A stretch of 64,000 bases of DNA from Synchiropus splendidus. Lineage: Eukaryota; Chordata; Actinopteri; Syngnathiformes; Callionymidae. The translations under genes and the position numbers were made by a program. Of the stretch, positions 1 to 10,787 are shown piece after piece. The notes under the pieces are model-generated. The model worked only from the letters and a program-made list of their open reading frames with translations. It did no database searches and was not told the DNA's origin. Each line of letters begins with the position of its first letter. Within the stretch, counting starts at the first letter, position 1. The stretch lies in assembly GCF_027744825.2 (NCBI RefSeq), contig NC_071351.1, forward strand, positions 12,163,501 through 12,227,500, given 5' to 3'.

Positions 1-85
1 AGGAATGCGATTTAGGATAGCGTTGTGCAACATAGGAGTTATTTTTCACCCCTCAGGACTGAAATAGTTTCCTCAGGACACTGAC

Positions 86-973
86 CCATGGTGAGGGGGA
101 TGCAGCCCGTGGCCAGGATGGTTCTGTACGCCTCTCTGATGCGCTTGCATGTGTCCTTCAAGTCGTAGAGGTTCACGTTGACGTCTCCGATATCCGCCAC
201 CATCAGGGACTCGTAAGGAGCGGCCCGGGTGCCGCTGTTGTACGCCCTCAGGAGACTGGATTCTGTCCTGATCTGACGCGGGCCGAACCTGTGAGGTTAG
301 AGTCCAAAATTACTCAGGAGAAAGGCTTTTATTGTATTCTTTTCTTTAACTTTTAAAACATGGTTATAAATGTATGACTTCCGGCTTTTGATCTAAGCTG
401 GTGTACAAAGGTGGTTGCGCCCAAATTTCACTGGACACCTTTCCAGGGTCTCCCCCTGCCTTGCCATCATCAAGTCTGGTCAGCACTGCACTGGCCAGTG
501 TTTCAACGTTGAGTGTGTTATGTGGTGAAAGGAAGTGGCTAAAGTCCTGTTTTTTTGTTATATAATTATTTCATTTGTATCAGAATAACAGCTCCTCCCA
601 GTCGTAAAGTTCATCGAAAAATAGGTCAATGAACGTAAGCGAACGACAAAGAAAAGGCCCTGAATGAGAAGCATGTTGTTGCACAAACGAGGACACAAAT
701 GAAGCCAGCAGGCAGACACCTTGTTCCAGGTCGGTTGGAAGTTCCCGAGTCAGTGGGAACTCCGATGAAGGCTGCGTCCAGCCCCTCCGCGCTCTCCTGG
801 AAGGGTAACCGAGCCATGGTCGGGACACCCGACACGCGAGCCACGAACTCGGCGCTCACAGGAACATTGAAGCGCTTGTCGGTCAACTTTCTGCAGGCCT
901 TACTGCAAGTCGAGTCCAGTCCAGAAGAGAGAAGTCTGCTTCGAGCAAGAACGTTTCTGCAAAGTGACAACAT
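86..973 (-). CDS. agmat: Agmatinase, 5' part only (two coding exons)
   Basis: Mitochondrial ureohydrolase-family protein; the family name enzyme converts agmatine to putrescine and urea. Coding exon 1 (720-973) and exon 2 (86-288) join in frame to give the conserved FIGVPTDSGTSNRPGTR motif followed by FGPRQIR, MVADIGDVNVNLYDL and GCIPLTMG, which fits vertebrate AGMAT. I chose the ATG at 973 because it opens a mitochondrial-type presequence (MLSLCRNVLARSRLL: basic, hydrophobic, no acids); an in-frame ATG at 1060 is also open but adds an unlikely acidic stretch. The exon 1 donor is GTGTCT and the exon 2 donor is GTCAGT. The Mn-binding GGDH and DAHxD motifs lie in exons beyond the left edge, so catalytic integrity cannot be judged. 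Very sure of the family, fairly sure of the start. Confidence 0.9.
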
Positions 974-1060
974 TGCGAGCTCGCAGCTAACATCTACTTC
1001 GAGATACGAGGTGCGTGAACCACGGACGACACCCAGTACGTGCGAGTGCTTCAGGCGCAC

Positions 1061-2599
1061 TCGAATAAAACTTGTCCCGAGTTTCTAATATCAGGATGTA
1101 CAACTTAAAAAGCGACATTATACGTACAACTAGCCAAATTAATATGAGTGATATTCTTAATAGAGTATACACATTGAGATTAGCGCAGAAACGCCATGGA
1201 TTAATATGAATAAAATGCTGTTGATTGCCAATGATAAAAATTACGACGGAATGAACGCATCATGCCAATATGCTCATAATACAACTTGCACTTCGCCCCT
1301 ACGGTCTGGAATAAACAACAACCGCACTTACCATTCACTTCAGCTGTTGCCTTAAAAAAACTTGAATCTGCCAAATTTCTTAAATGACCAATGTTGAGTC
1401 ATACAGTCAATAAATTAAAAACTAAATGAAGCAGATCTCGGCTTTAAAATCCGAACCTATTTACACAGTTATTTCTTTTACCACAAATACACATATCACT
1501 GCATACACGAGCTGACATTATCAACTTGTCTCAGTTGTTTGCAAACTAAGTGAAAGCATCAGAAACACAGTTTTTGGAAAATGGAGGCCAAATAAAGCCC
1601 ATGTTTAATGATTCCCAAAAGATTTGATCAGAAAATACAACACGTGGCATGTATCGAATATATCAGCATCCTCTCAATAACTTAGACCCTTTTTTTTAAA
1701 AGTCTTCAACTATAAAATACTGAGAAATGTTACATCAAACAGGATATAAGAAATCAATCCGTAACAATGGGACAGAATTTACAAACAAAGTTAAATTAAT
1801 TTCAAAACAACATGTAAGACTTAGATATGGAAGCTACATGTGAGTACAAATTAAATAGTCACTACACTCCGAGGCTGTATCAATCATCAAAGAAGATTCC
1901 AGTCATACAGCGAGTCGCGACAGAGACAAGAGTCCGACTCTGAACAATTGCATATGAAGTCCGTATGAATGGTTTCTTCCAAATTCGGGTGACTTGATAA
2001 ATAAGGTGAGGTTATTGTTTTGTAGTCAAATAATGAAGACATGACAGCACACACTCTAGGGAAAAGGATGTTTACATCCAACGTGTGCCAAAAAAAAATT
2101 CCAGAAAATTGTTGCTTTTGATGGTAAAAAATAACTATTAAATAACTCTATGTCCTGGAGTGCCAGACACAAGGTAATACTGTTGCACAAATGCTTGTCT
2201 GTGAGCTGGCAATAATAATTGATTGGTGATGTTCAATACAATCAGTTATTGACAGACATGCAAACTTCCTGAATCCCGGGTTTAGAAATGGCAATATTCA
2301 GATCCTTGCTCAGATCTTTAGGACCAATTCTACAAAAAAAATATTAGTGTTTTATCAAGGATGATTTACCGAGTGAATTTCAGTTTGGTAGAAGTAATGA
2401 TCAGCATCACATTCTGATACAAGACAAATAAGAAGGACCACATTCAGCGTGACGCTCTTGTTGGAGAGACTTGGATTCCCATGATGCACCACACACTGAA
2501 GAGTCTTGGTACGAGCAGGGAACACCCATTGAGACGTGGCGATTCCCATTCCTGACACTGAAAATGTTCAAGTGTGTTCAAGCATTGTGTCATGGCTGC
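1061..2599. other. Intergenic: AGMAT upstream and RAB5IF 3' region
   Basis: AT-rich stretch between the AGMAT first exon and the RAB5IF stop codon. The part next to 2600 should be RAB5IF 3' UTR. A plausible ATTAAA signal on the minus strand lies near 1603-1608, but the real end is not determinable here. Short open frames at 1887-2081 and 2355-2558 have no convincing splice context. No other gene seen. Confidence 0.5.
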
Positions 2600-3434
2600 T
2601 CATTCAAAATGTAGAGCCGTGTAGAAGATGATCCAGACCACCTGGCAAAGACAGAAAACTTTACTTTCCAGAGAAAAAAAATATCACTCTCTGTGAGATA
2701 GCTGATTTAGAGTGGCATATAATTCTCACCAGAAATAGAGCAAAAGATGTCATGAAGCCTTCTTTGGTGAGTTCCCACGTGCCGCCGTACTCCTCCTCGT
2801 CGATCTGCTGAAAACTGCTGAAGTACACGTACAGGGCCCCAGCATTGATGATGCAGAATCTAAGTGGAGATACAATGAACAAAAATTCTCAAGGGTGTAC
2901 AACAGTAAACCTTTCTGGACAGAGCTGGTGGGAGTACTTACATGGCTATTCCAAGAAATCCTTTCAACGGTGCGACCCCCCATATCACTCCGAGTATTAT
3001 TGCGATTATTTGGCGGAGCCAGTATATAACATCTAAGAACTCATCCTGAAACAAGATCAAGTGACACAATTTCAATTCAGTCAATATATGGTTGTAAACA
3101 AAGAGAAGTGTACAGGTCAGACGACTAAATACCCACGTTTAGGATTGAAATAGGTATGAAAGGGAACAACATGCAGCACAATAGCAATGAATTACAATAA
3201 ATAATGGTGTCTTAGTCAAGATGAAGTGTAGAATTGACTCAATATATTGGACTCCTAACAGTAGAGGCAACTCTTCTCTACAGACTCAATGGAAATGTAT
3301 GCAAAAAAAGCTGATCCTGAACTGACCTTCTCCTCCCAAACGGCGTTACTGTTGAAGGCTTTGCTCCATGTGGACTGTTTAACACCACCATTCAGCTGAG
3401 GACCTTCCTCTTTCCTCTTGGAACTGTTCTTCAT
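2600..3434 (-). CDS. rab5if: RAB5IF / respirasome complex assembly factor 1 (C20orf24 homologue)
   Basis: Small multi-pass membrane protein. Known roles of the family are partner of TMCO1 in the ER multipass translocon (GEL complex, also called OPTI) and factor for mitochondrial respirasome assembly. Four coding exons: 3327-3434, 2942-3045, 2730-2859, 2600-2641; they join in frame to 127 residues, close to the human length. Visible signatures are a hydrophilic N-terminus, WEEKDEFLDVIYWLRQII, two hydrophobic helices (about residues 42-62 and 66-85), the family hallmark QIDEEEYGGTWELTKEGFMT (about 89-105), and a last hydrophobic helix ending in ALHFE. The start at 3434 (MKNSSKRKEE) was preferred over an in-frame ATG at 3521 because it matches the family length. 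Transcription runs from a CCAAT/ETS-type promoter near 3600. Confidence 0.95.
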
Positions 3435-3608
3435 TATTTGCTTCCACTCCGACGTCGAGGACGCAAAAAAAGCTGAACGACGAAGCACCGCAGTATTAAC
3501 TGTCGTTCGAAGCAACTTCACACGAAATGTGTTGGTTTATATTCGAGTATTAGCTGAAGACTCCGCGCTGATCTGTCAGACTCCAGTAGCTAGCCCGTGT
3601 GGCTCAGC

Positions 3609-3660
3609 TGCGCAAGCGCAATGTGGTTTGACCCGGTCAGGGACAGCCAATCAGGAAGTG
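3609..3660 (-). promoter_or_regulatory. Probable RAB5IF promoter elements
   Basis: About 180-230 bp upstream of the RAB5IF start codon there is an NRF1-like TGCGCAAGCGCA (3609-3620), a CCAAT box in AGCCAATCAG (CCAAT at 3647-3651) and an abutting ETS-type AGGAAGTG (3653-3660). This cluster is typical of housekeeping and mitochondria-related promoters. Binding is inferred from motif match only. Confidence 0.5.
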
Positions 3661-3699
3661 CGACGTATGGTTCTCCTTGACTAATCTCCAAGAAATATA

Positions 3700-4900
3700 C
3701 AGCGACACCAAGTGGATAGGTCGCGGAACAGACGAGAACGAGGAAGCAGATGCGAAGCCATTTCTCATGCAGAAAGAAATGAAAACCAACCAACAAAAAC
3801 CATGTTGTGTATGTAGTACTCGCCTTGAGGTGACAGCTTTAACTTACACTATTCATAATCGTAATGTTTATCATGTTTTTTTTTTGTCAATTATTAAAGA
3901 AACACGTTTTCTTTATTTATTTTTTAATCCGCACACACCTTTTACGATATTATAAACGGTGCAATAAATCGCTGTAAACCATTCCAACACGCATCAAGGG
4001 AGTCATTCGATTCGATTGATTGATGCACTTCACAAATTAGGGAGTAATAGATTCGACCCTCTAAAAGCTAATGAGTTGAACGGTGCGCAAATGCACTGGA
4101 ATAACGGCTTAATTCAATATTTGATAAAATATTTGATTTTAAATAGTTTTTATTGATTTATTGTCCGATTTCTTTTGGCTTTTTTGTGCGTTTTCACATT
4201 TTCGCGACACGAAAGTAATGTCAAATATATGTGACTCTATTTTAACCATGAAATAACTAAAGGTGTCGACTGTGGTGGTTTAAACATAATTAACGATAAA
4301 AAAGCATTTTATGAATCATGAAAAATGACAGATGACCACAGGCGGCCATGGTCAGGTGGTTTCCAGGGTCATTTCCAGCGATACCGACGCAAACTTTGGT
4401 ACATAACTAGGAAATGTGCGCAGAAAATGAGAAGACATTCCCTCCTGTACAACACGAGAAATGAACGTCTTTTTCATTTGGACGGTAGAATAAGCCTATA
4501 ACACACAAGGAAATATTTCTCTGAGACAGCAAGTTTAGATTTTTATTAAACGCAGACATACATGTATTAAACAACAATTATTTACTAGAATCAGCTATAA
4601 CAGATCGATAACTGCCATCAGTCCGTGACAGGAGGAAAGCCGGAGGAAGGAAATGGATCGGCTCATATGGGACCAGGTGAGTCAAGCAGGGAGATTCGAC
4701 CCAGAGTCGCTCTGTGAGACTGGAGCACTGTGAAATCGAATCTCACAAACGCCGATTGTGATGGTGGACCAAACAACTTGTGTTCCACCCAGCCTGGCCC
4801 CTTTAAGAGCGGTCACCTGTGAGGGGGACAGGTGTGTGTACTCTCATCGGGACGACCCGCAGGGCTTGGATGCACCGTGACCCGGGGATGGTTCTGGGTC
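3700..4900. other. Intergenic between divergent RAB5IF and ZHX3
   Basis: AT-rich spacer between the RAB5IF promoter and the ZHX3 promoter. I see no coding exon, RNA gene or repeat with clear structure in it. Confidence 0.5.
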
Positions 4901-4981
4901 AGAACCGCGGGTCCGGATGTCCACCTCCCCTCTCCTCTCGGCGCCGTTGAGCTCCAGCTCTCACGCCAACTCCACCGTCAG

Positions 4982-5001
4982 TGACGTCAGCGTCACGTGA
5001 C
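4982..5001 (+). promoter_or_regulatory. Composite CRE and CLEAR/E-box in ZHX3 promoter
   Basis: A perfect CRE palindrome TGACGTCA (4982-4989) is followed by GTCACGTGAC (4992-5001), a perfect palindromic E-box of the CLEAR/TFE type. They are separated by two bases and lie in a CpG-richer stretch just before the inferred ZHX3 first exon. CREB/ATF and MiT/TFE or USF binding is inferred from the motifs. Confidence 0.55.
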
Positions 5002-5239
5002 CAGCTCTCCTCTCTGTACGTCGTCGTATTTTCCTCCCTACTGCTGTCGGCTTTAACACCAGACACAGTCCATAAACCCGCCGAAGAGAACGCGGGATCG
5101 GCCCGGTTCCGGCGACCCGTTCGCGAGCAGGACGGAGGGGAGTCGAACCCAAGAAGTTGCCATCAGTTCTTGAGCTCGTACCACTGTAACTTTTTTTCTT
5201 CAACCCGATCTCGACGTGAGCGGCGCCCCGACAAAGAAG
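5002..5239 (+). other. zhx3: ZHX3 first 5' UTR exon (inferred)
   Basis: GC-richer stretch immediately downstream of the CRE/E-box pair, ending at a strong donor AAGAAG|GTGAGC at 5240. No long open frame continues to the coding exon, so it is treated as untranslated. The left edge is a guess. Confidence 0.45.
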
Positions 5240-8200
5240 GTGAGCGTTGTTTCGCGAGGCACACACCTCAAACATTTCTCAAACTTCGTGGTGGTCGTGG
5301 ATCCTCACCTTCGCCGGGTTCGGTTCTGCCCAGCTGCATGTCGCCTGCTTAAAATGGCGACAGCCGACAGGGGGAGGAGGAGGAGTGTGGAGCAGTTGAG
5401 GTGCTGGGGGTCGTCTTCTTCGCAACTCTGATAATTTAATCATATGTTTTGTGGACGAGCCCACTAAGTTGAGGGGCTCACTCCCCTCGAGTGAAGCGGA
5501 AGATGAACATCATTTTAGGAGATGTTTGACGCGGCTGCGCAGTGAGCCTTCAGCGCATCCTGTTTGTGTTCATCTGGAAAATAATATCGTTGGAGTAGAC
5601 AGAGGTTTCTTATGACATTAACACTTGTAAATCTACGTTTTAAACCATACTTAAATTGCAAACATTGTGAAATTCCCATTTAACCTAATTAGAACAGCAA
5701 GTGAAATGAGCTCACTGAATATTTTTTTCCCTCTCCACTTCAGTAAAGGTCCGTTTTCTGTCAAAGGAGAGACAACGCCATGCTCGGTTGGCGAAATAAC
5801 CACAGAACATATTTGGTTACTGACGGCATAAACAAATGGGAACTGGAAGACCCAGCCATAATAAGATGAGGCGAAGCGCTTCCAGACTGCAAAAGCGTAG
5901 AAAACCTCTAGAACAATAACTGAAGGCTGAGAAGATGCCCGATCGTTGGGGTTGTGGTTGAGGACTGTTGGTTGTATTCCCTGGTGACTGTCGTGGGGAG
6001 AAGAGCACTCTTGACACTGTTTCTGGTTTAAAAAAAAATGAATATCCTGGAATGTCAGTTCTGCACATTTCACGAGTCACTTCATCTTTAAACCATTTTT
6101 AATGTTAAGTTTTACTTTATGTGCGACCCAGATGGATTCAGAGCTGTAATGTGGTTTATTTTCCCAACCAAAGAGAGGCCCGAACTATTCTTCCTTCATT
6201 TTATTGATTTAAAATATTATTTTCTGCCAGTTGAAATGAGATTTCTCCCACCCTGCAGTTCATGAATGTTTTCCATGCTGATGATTTTATGTGGCCAGTG
6301 ACCTATGGCCTCATCGGACCAGTTAGAAAGCCTGGTGTAGGGTAAGTGGGGAATGCCTCTTTGCTTCAAGTGACATGGATTGACTGAATGCTGTCGCCAA
6401 AGAAGCTTGAGCCACTATAAATAAATATATCTTAATTAGCTTAAATGTCACATTTTCATGTTTGTTTTTGTCTCCTAACTGGTCAATAAGACCACAGCTG
6501 TGGACCCCTCTCTGAAGAATCGCTTGTCTTGAGTGTGTTCTGTGTCGCCTGTGCCTTCACTTGTTCCGAGTCCTGGATTAAACTAAGGCTTTGCCAGGCG
6601 TCTAATTTGTGTCTGATGTCAAACTGAGTTCCTCACAGACAAACATCTTAATCCAGCTCTCCTCTTGACCTTAAGTTCAAGTGGAGCTGGAGTGCACGAC
6701 TGAAAATCTATTCACATAGGTCCAGCTATCTGAAATTCCAGTGTGACCCCTTGAATGACAACACGTAAATGCTATTAAAACATTAATAAGTATTGTTTTC
6801 ATGTTAAAAATCCAAATTTCTTTTCCAGTGCAAAGTTTCCAGGCAACACTCGGTTGGCATTTTTGTCTGTTTCTGGAGCCACCACATCATGTGATAAGTG
6901 TGTAGTTTTGTCATTCCACCGTCCATTCTACTCTTGTTTCATTCGCAAGGCCTGTTACCACAGGTCATGTGAAATACAACCTTCATTATTCTTCTTCAAA
7001 ATATTCAAATTACATTTGGATCTCAGCTTGCTGTATTGACCCATATGTCTTTGGCTATAGGTACAACTCAGCTCAAGCTAATCTCTTTTGAAGAATTGCG
7101 ACACCTGAGATGTACTTTAGATACGCTGATCATCAAGAACTTCCTCGTATTTGTGATGACCCTCCACATCAAATCCAAAATATCATTTTTGGAGAGTCGG
7201 GACTTCCTGAGCCAGTAGGTTTGGGTCAGCAGCAGCTCTGCTCTGCTTGGCTGGTTAACAGCTTGTGATGTCAGCCATTTTAGGTGGGACAGCGCAGAGC
7301 ATGGTGCTCCGCCATTTTTTCCTCGCTCTCTCACTCTCCCTTCCTCGGTCTTTCTTCCCTGAGCAGGAGAGTTTTAATGAGGGTCCTGGCGATGGCTGCG
7401 GCAAACCTGCCGCTACCTGACTCCAAACTAGATGAACGGCTGTCGCGTTGTGTCGCTCTGACATTGGTCTACATACATCTAAATGAATATGACGTGAAAT
7501 TGACCGACTTGTTTGCCTTTTAATGAAATTAATTAATAACTAAAACCTCCATGTAGAATCTCCAACGATATGTTAATTCATACTAGGGGTTATGTCAAGA
7601 AGCTTCAGGCTGACATGAAAAAGACCTTTCGTTGGACAAATATTGATGGCTGAAGGTCTGAGAGGGAAGCAGCGAAGAGGATAAAAAGAAAAGACTGCTT
7701 CTGCATTTAGAATAAAATGTGTGTTCTATGGTTGTATAGCCATCTTCTGGGTGGATATTGGAAAGAATAGAAATGTGGTCGGTGATAGATTTGGCCACAG
7801 TAGTTTGGTTGAACAGTTCTGCACTACCTCAGTACAATGATCTAATACATTCGATGATATTCCTTTCACTTAGCTTTTTATAACTGCTTATAATAAGAGT
7901 GAACCCACACTAAATTTATCTTTGTGTTGGCAGGTTGTAGTGAAGCACACACTATTTATAGCCTCTGTTAAATTGAAGGAACTCGTGAAGGCCAGTTAGT
8001 AATGAGTGTTAGGATCTGTAAAGGTGTTGGACTCGATGGTGCTTACCTGTCGTTTCAACAGACCAAACAAAGCCACAAAAAAGGAGCCAACGTAGTTTCT
8101 CTGCTCATGCGCCGGGGAAGGGACAGGACAAGCTTTAGCCAATTGCGTTGCTTTCATACAGCAACCACACCTAGCTGTGAAACACCAACACTGCGTCAGT

Positions 8201-10660
8201 GGGACACTGAAATAGGAGCAGGGTCGGAGCTCTTCAAATACCACTCACAGGAGCAAGTGGAACAAACAAGTCCCATCAGAGTGGAGCACCTGATGGCATG
8301 GTAGCTATAGATCTGAGTAACATGTGCAATCGAGAATTTAGCTGGTGGGAGGGAAATGTGGTGGTTGCCATGGAGACAGTAACACACCAGTGGTGCTGCC
8401 GACCTGTCTCCCTGGGCCAAACTTGCTGAGAGAGGGAGGAGATGTCGGAACAGAGGGAGGAAGGAGGGAGTGGAATCAGAGGGACGGTTGGAAAGGGAGG
8501 GGGATCGAGGGCGAAGAGGGAGTGTTGAAATGGAGCAAACAAGGCATGAGTGTCCTGCGATGAACACTCATCCTGTCCTATAACAGAGAACTAGTTATAA
8601 CACCTGAGCACACCATTAAGCCAAGTGTTGTTAGTGCGGCTTCGGAGCTGGTGTGTTGGATTTCTGCAGCGCTATAATTGGCCTTCGCTCAGGCGATCGA
8701 GGAGGCCCTGACAACAGTCTGGCCCGCAGATGAAAGGAGGTCACGCTGAGCTGAGTGATTGACCCAGTGTGGATAAAGTAGCTAATGAATCAGGAGGACA
8801 AAACTGTTTTCTCTGTGTGTCACTAGATCTCTTACTCTTAAACTCTCTGAGAACGGCTCCTCCGACTCGTCAGTAAACAAGCCTCACTCGTGCAGACGCT
8901 CACACGGGCATGCAGGCATCCACCCCCGCACAACACATAGAGAGACCCCCCATCAATCCCACCTCCCTCTTGCCGCTCACGAATCTCACAGGAAGCCAAC
9001 ACATGCAAATGCTGACACATTTACTGCTGACTTGAATCAAACCACGTCTTGTGGAACCATCACCATGAAACTAGCTTGAAATATAACCCAGACGTGAATA
9101 GTCTACGGGAGAATAACAATATCGTAGGCTAATTTCCTCACTCGTAAAATGTCTCATAAAGTCCAAAATATTTTTGCTGGGCCACATGCTGTTTCAAAGC
9201 CGTGACTTAATGTACTTTTCTACACGTTTTGTTATCTTCTCGTTCGATCAGTCCACTGACAATGTACAGTGGGTCATGGATCAGGCCAGCTCGTGTGCGA
9301 CGTGTCCAAGATGGATGGATGGATGGATGGATGGACGGAGGAAGTGCGATTGAAGCGTGGAGCATGAAGGGGGCGTTGAAAAGCGGGGGATGGTGAGGGG
9401 TGTGTGGGGGACGAAAATTCCTCACTGAAACACCTCAGTGCTTCCTGCACAACAGTTGACACCCCTCCCTCGCCTCCTCACCCCTGAACCAGCTCCCCCA
9501 TCCCCCACCATCGTCTCCTATTCGCTCTCGCCTGCCCAGCCATCAGGACCGAGTAATGGATGGCTGAGACTGCCCACCCACAAGCCTTCAAGTTGGTCAT
9601 GTGATCGATGTGCCTTGGCAAAGCGATGCCCCCTGATGCAGAACTGAAAGGAAGGGGAGCAGGAGGGGAGCACAACTGTCCAAGCCAAGGGCAGAAACTC
9701 TCCCCAGGGGCTCCAAGCGGGTACAAGGGGCATCGCTTTCCCTCCATAGGAACAAAGTTGCCTGTTAACCCTTCTCACGGCACACTGACACACCCTCTTG
9801 GAAGAAACGACGACAATATCTGGCCACGAACAGAAACCAGACACGCACTAAGTCACTAAAATGACACGTTGCTGAAACACACTGACCGGAACAAAAAATA
9901 TAAGAGCAGTTGTGGTGGCAGATCAAACAATTTTGTATTGCACTTGGGCACCTATTAATGCCATGCTGACATGTTGGATGTGCCACGACAATGTCATAGT
10001 CGTTTCGGAGGGTTTTGTTTGAACCCAAAGTTGCCTAAGGAAAGAATACAGAGCAGACACGCTTGAGGTTTTACTTGTTGCACATAAATTGATCGGTGTG
10101 TGTATGTGTGTACACGAGTGAGTCGTCGCCCTGAAGCGCCTTTCAAAAAGTGAATCACTGTCTCAGCGCGTTGGAATATGCGCCTCATTTTGACTTTTTG
10201 CGTCGATTGTGGATCATCGACACATTATACTGATGGTTGGATCTCCAACTGTGGCCTGTTCATTGAGGTGGGCCAAAAGGCTAACTGAGCATATCCAAGG
10301 TGGACTCTACTGATATTTGGCTAGGTGTGGCGTGGAACTACAGCAGCTTAGGATTTCTCAAGAAGTGCTCTCTCTGTGGGGGTGTGTCTGAACGAGGGGA
10401 AGTGAGACAGAGCGCATGGGGGAGGGGAAAGAAGGGGGCTGGACAGGAGCTCTCCCTAAAAACCCAGCGAGAAAACGGCCCGAGATTGTTTGCATGTCCA
10501 CCGAGATGAGAGAGGCATGAGTGTGGTGAGGATTTCCAGGATCAGGGATTCAAAGGTATTTTTCAGTCATGGATACCAATGAATCAATTTCATTTATTTG
10601 GTACAAACATCTTGTCACGTGCTGCTTCTCAATAATTTTCGATTTGCTTGTCGTTTCCAG
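5240..10660 (+). other. ZHX3 5' intron
   Basis: About 5.4 kb between the inferred first exon and the acceptor TTTCCAG at 10654-10660. It contains a tetranucleotide microsatellite (9311-9338) and purine-rich stretches (8400-8530 and 10370-10450). Short open frames in it show no family signature. A further untranslated exon ending near 10553 (CAAAG|GTATTT) is possible but unsupported. Confidence 0.4.
9311..9338. repeat. (ATGG)n microsatellite
   Basis: Six perfect ATGG units followed by ATGGACGG. Simple tandem repeat inside the ZHX3 5' intron. Confidence 0.9.
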
Positions 10661-10787
10661 GTAAATAAAGGACGGCGTAAAAAGTCGGCTACGATGGACA
10701 AGTCCCACCCTCGACCCTGTTACAGACCAGTGCTGTAGTCAACTTGAAGCAACTCTTGGATTCCATTTGACCACCTCTCCTCACACC

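Noticed and set aside
2355..2558. Minus-strand frame resembling an Ig-domain strand (LQCVVHHGNPSLSNKSVTLNV)
   Set aside because: It lies directly downstream of the RAB5IF stop in probable 3' UTR, lacks the rest of an Ig fold and a matching exon structure. Resemblance is likely chance.
7284..7523. Plus-strand open frame in the ZHX3 5' intron
   Set aside because: No acceptor or donor joins it to ZHX3 and no recognisable protein; treated as noise.
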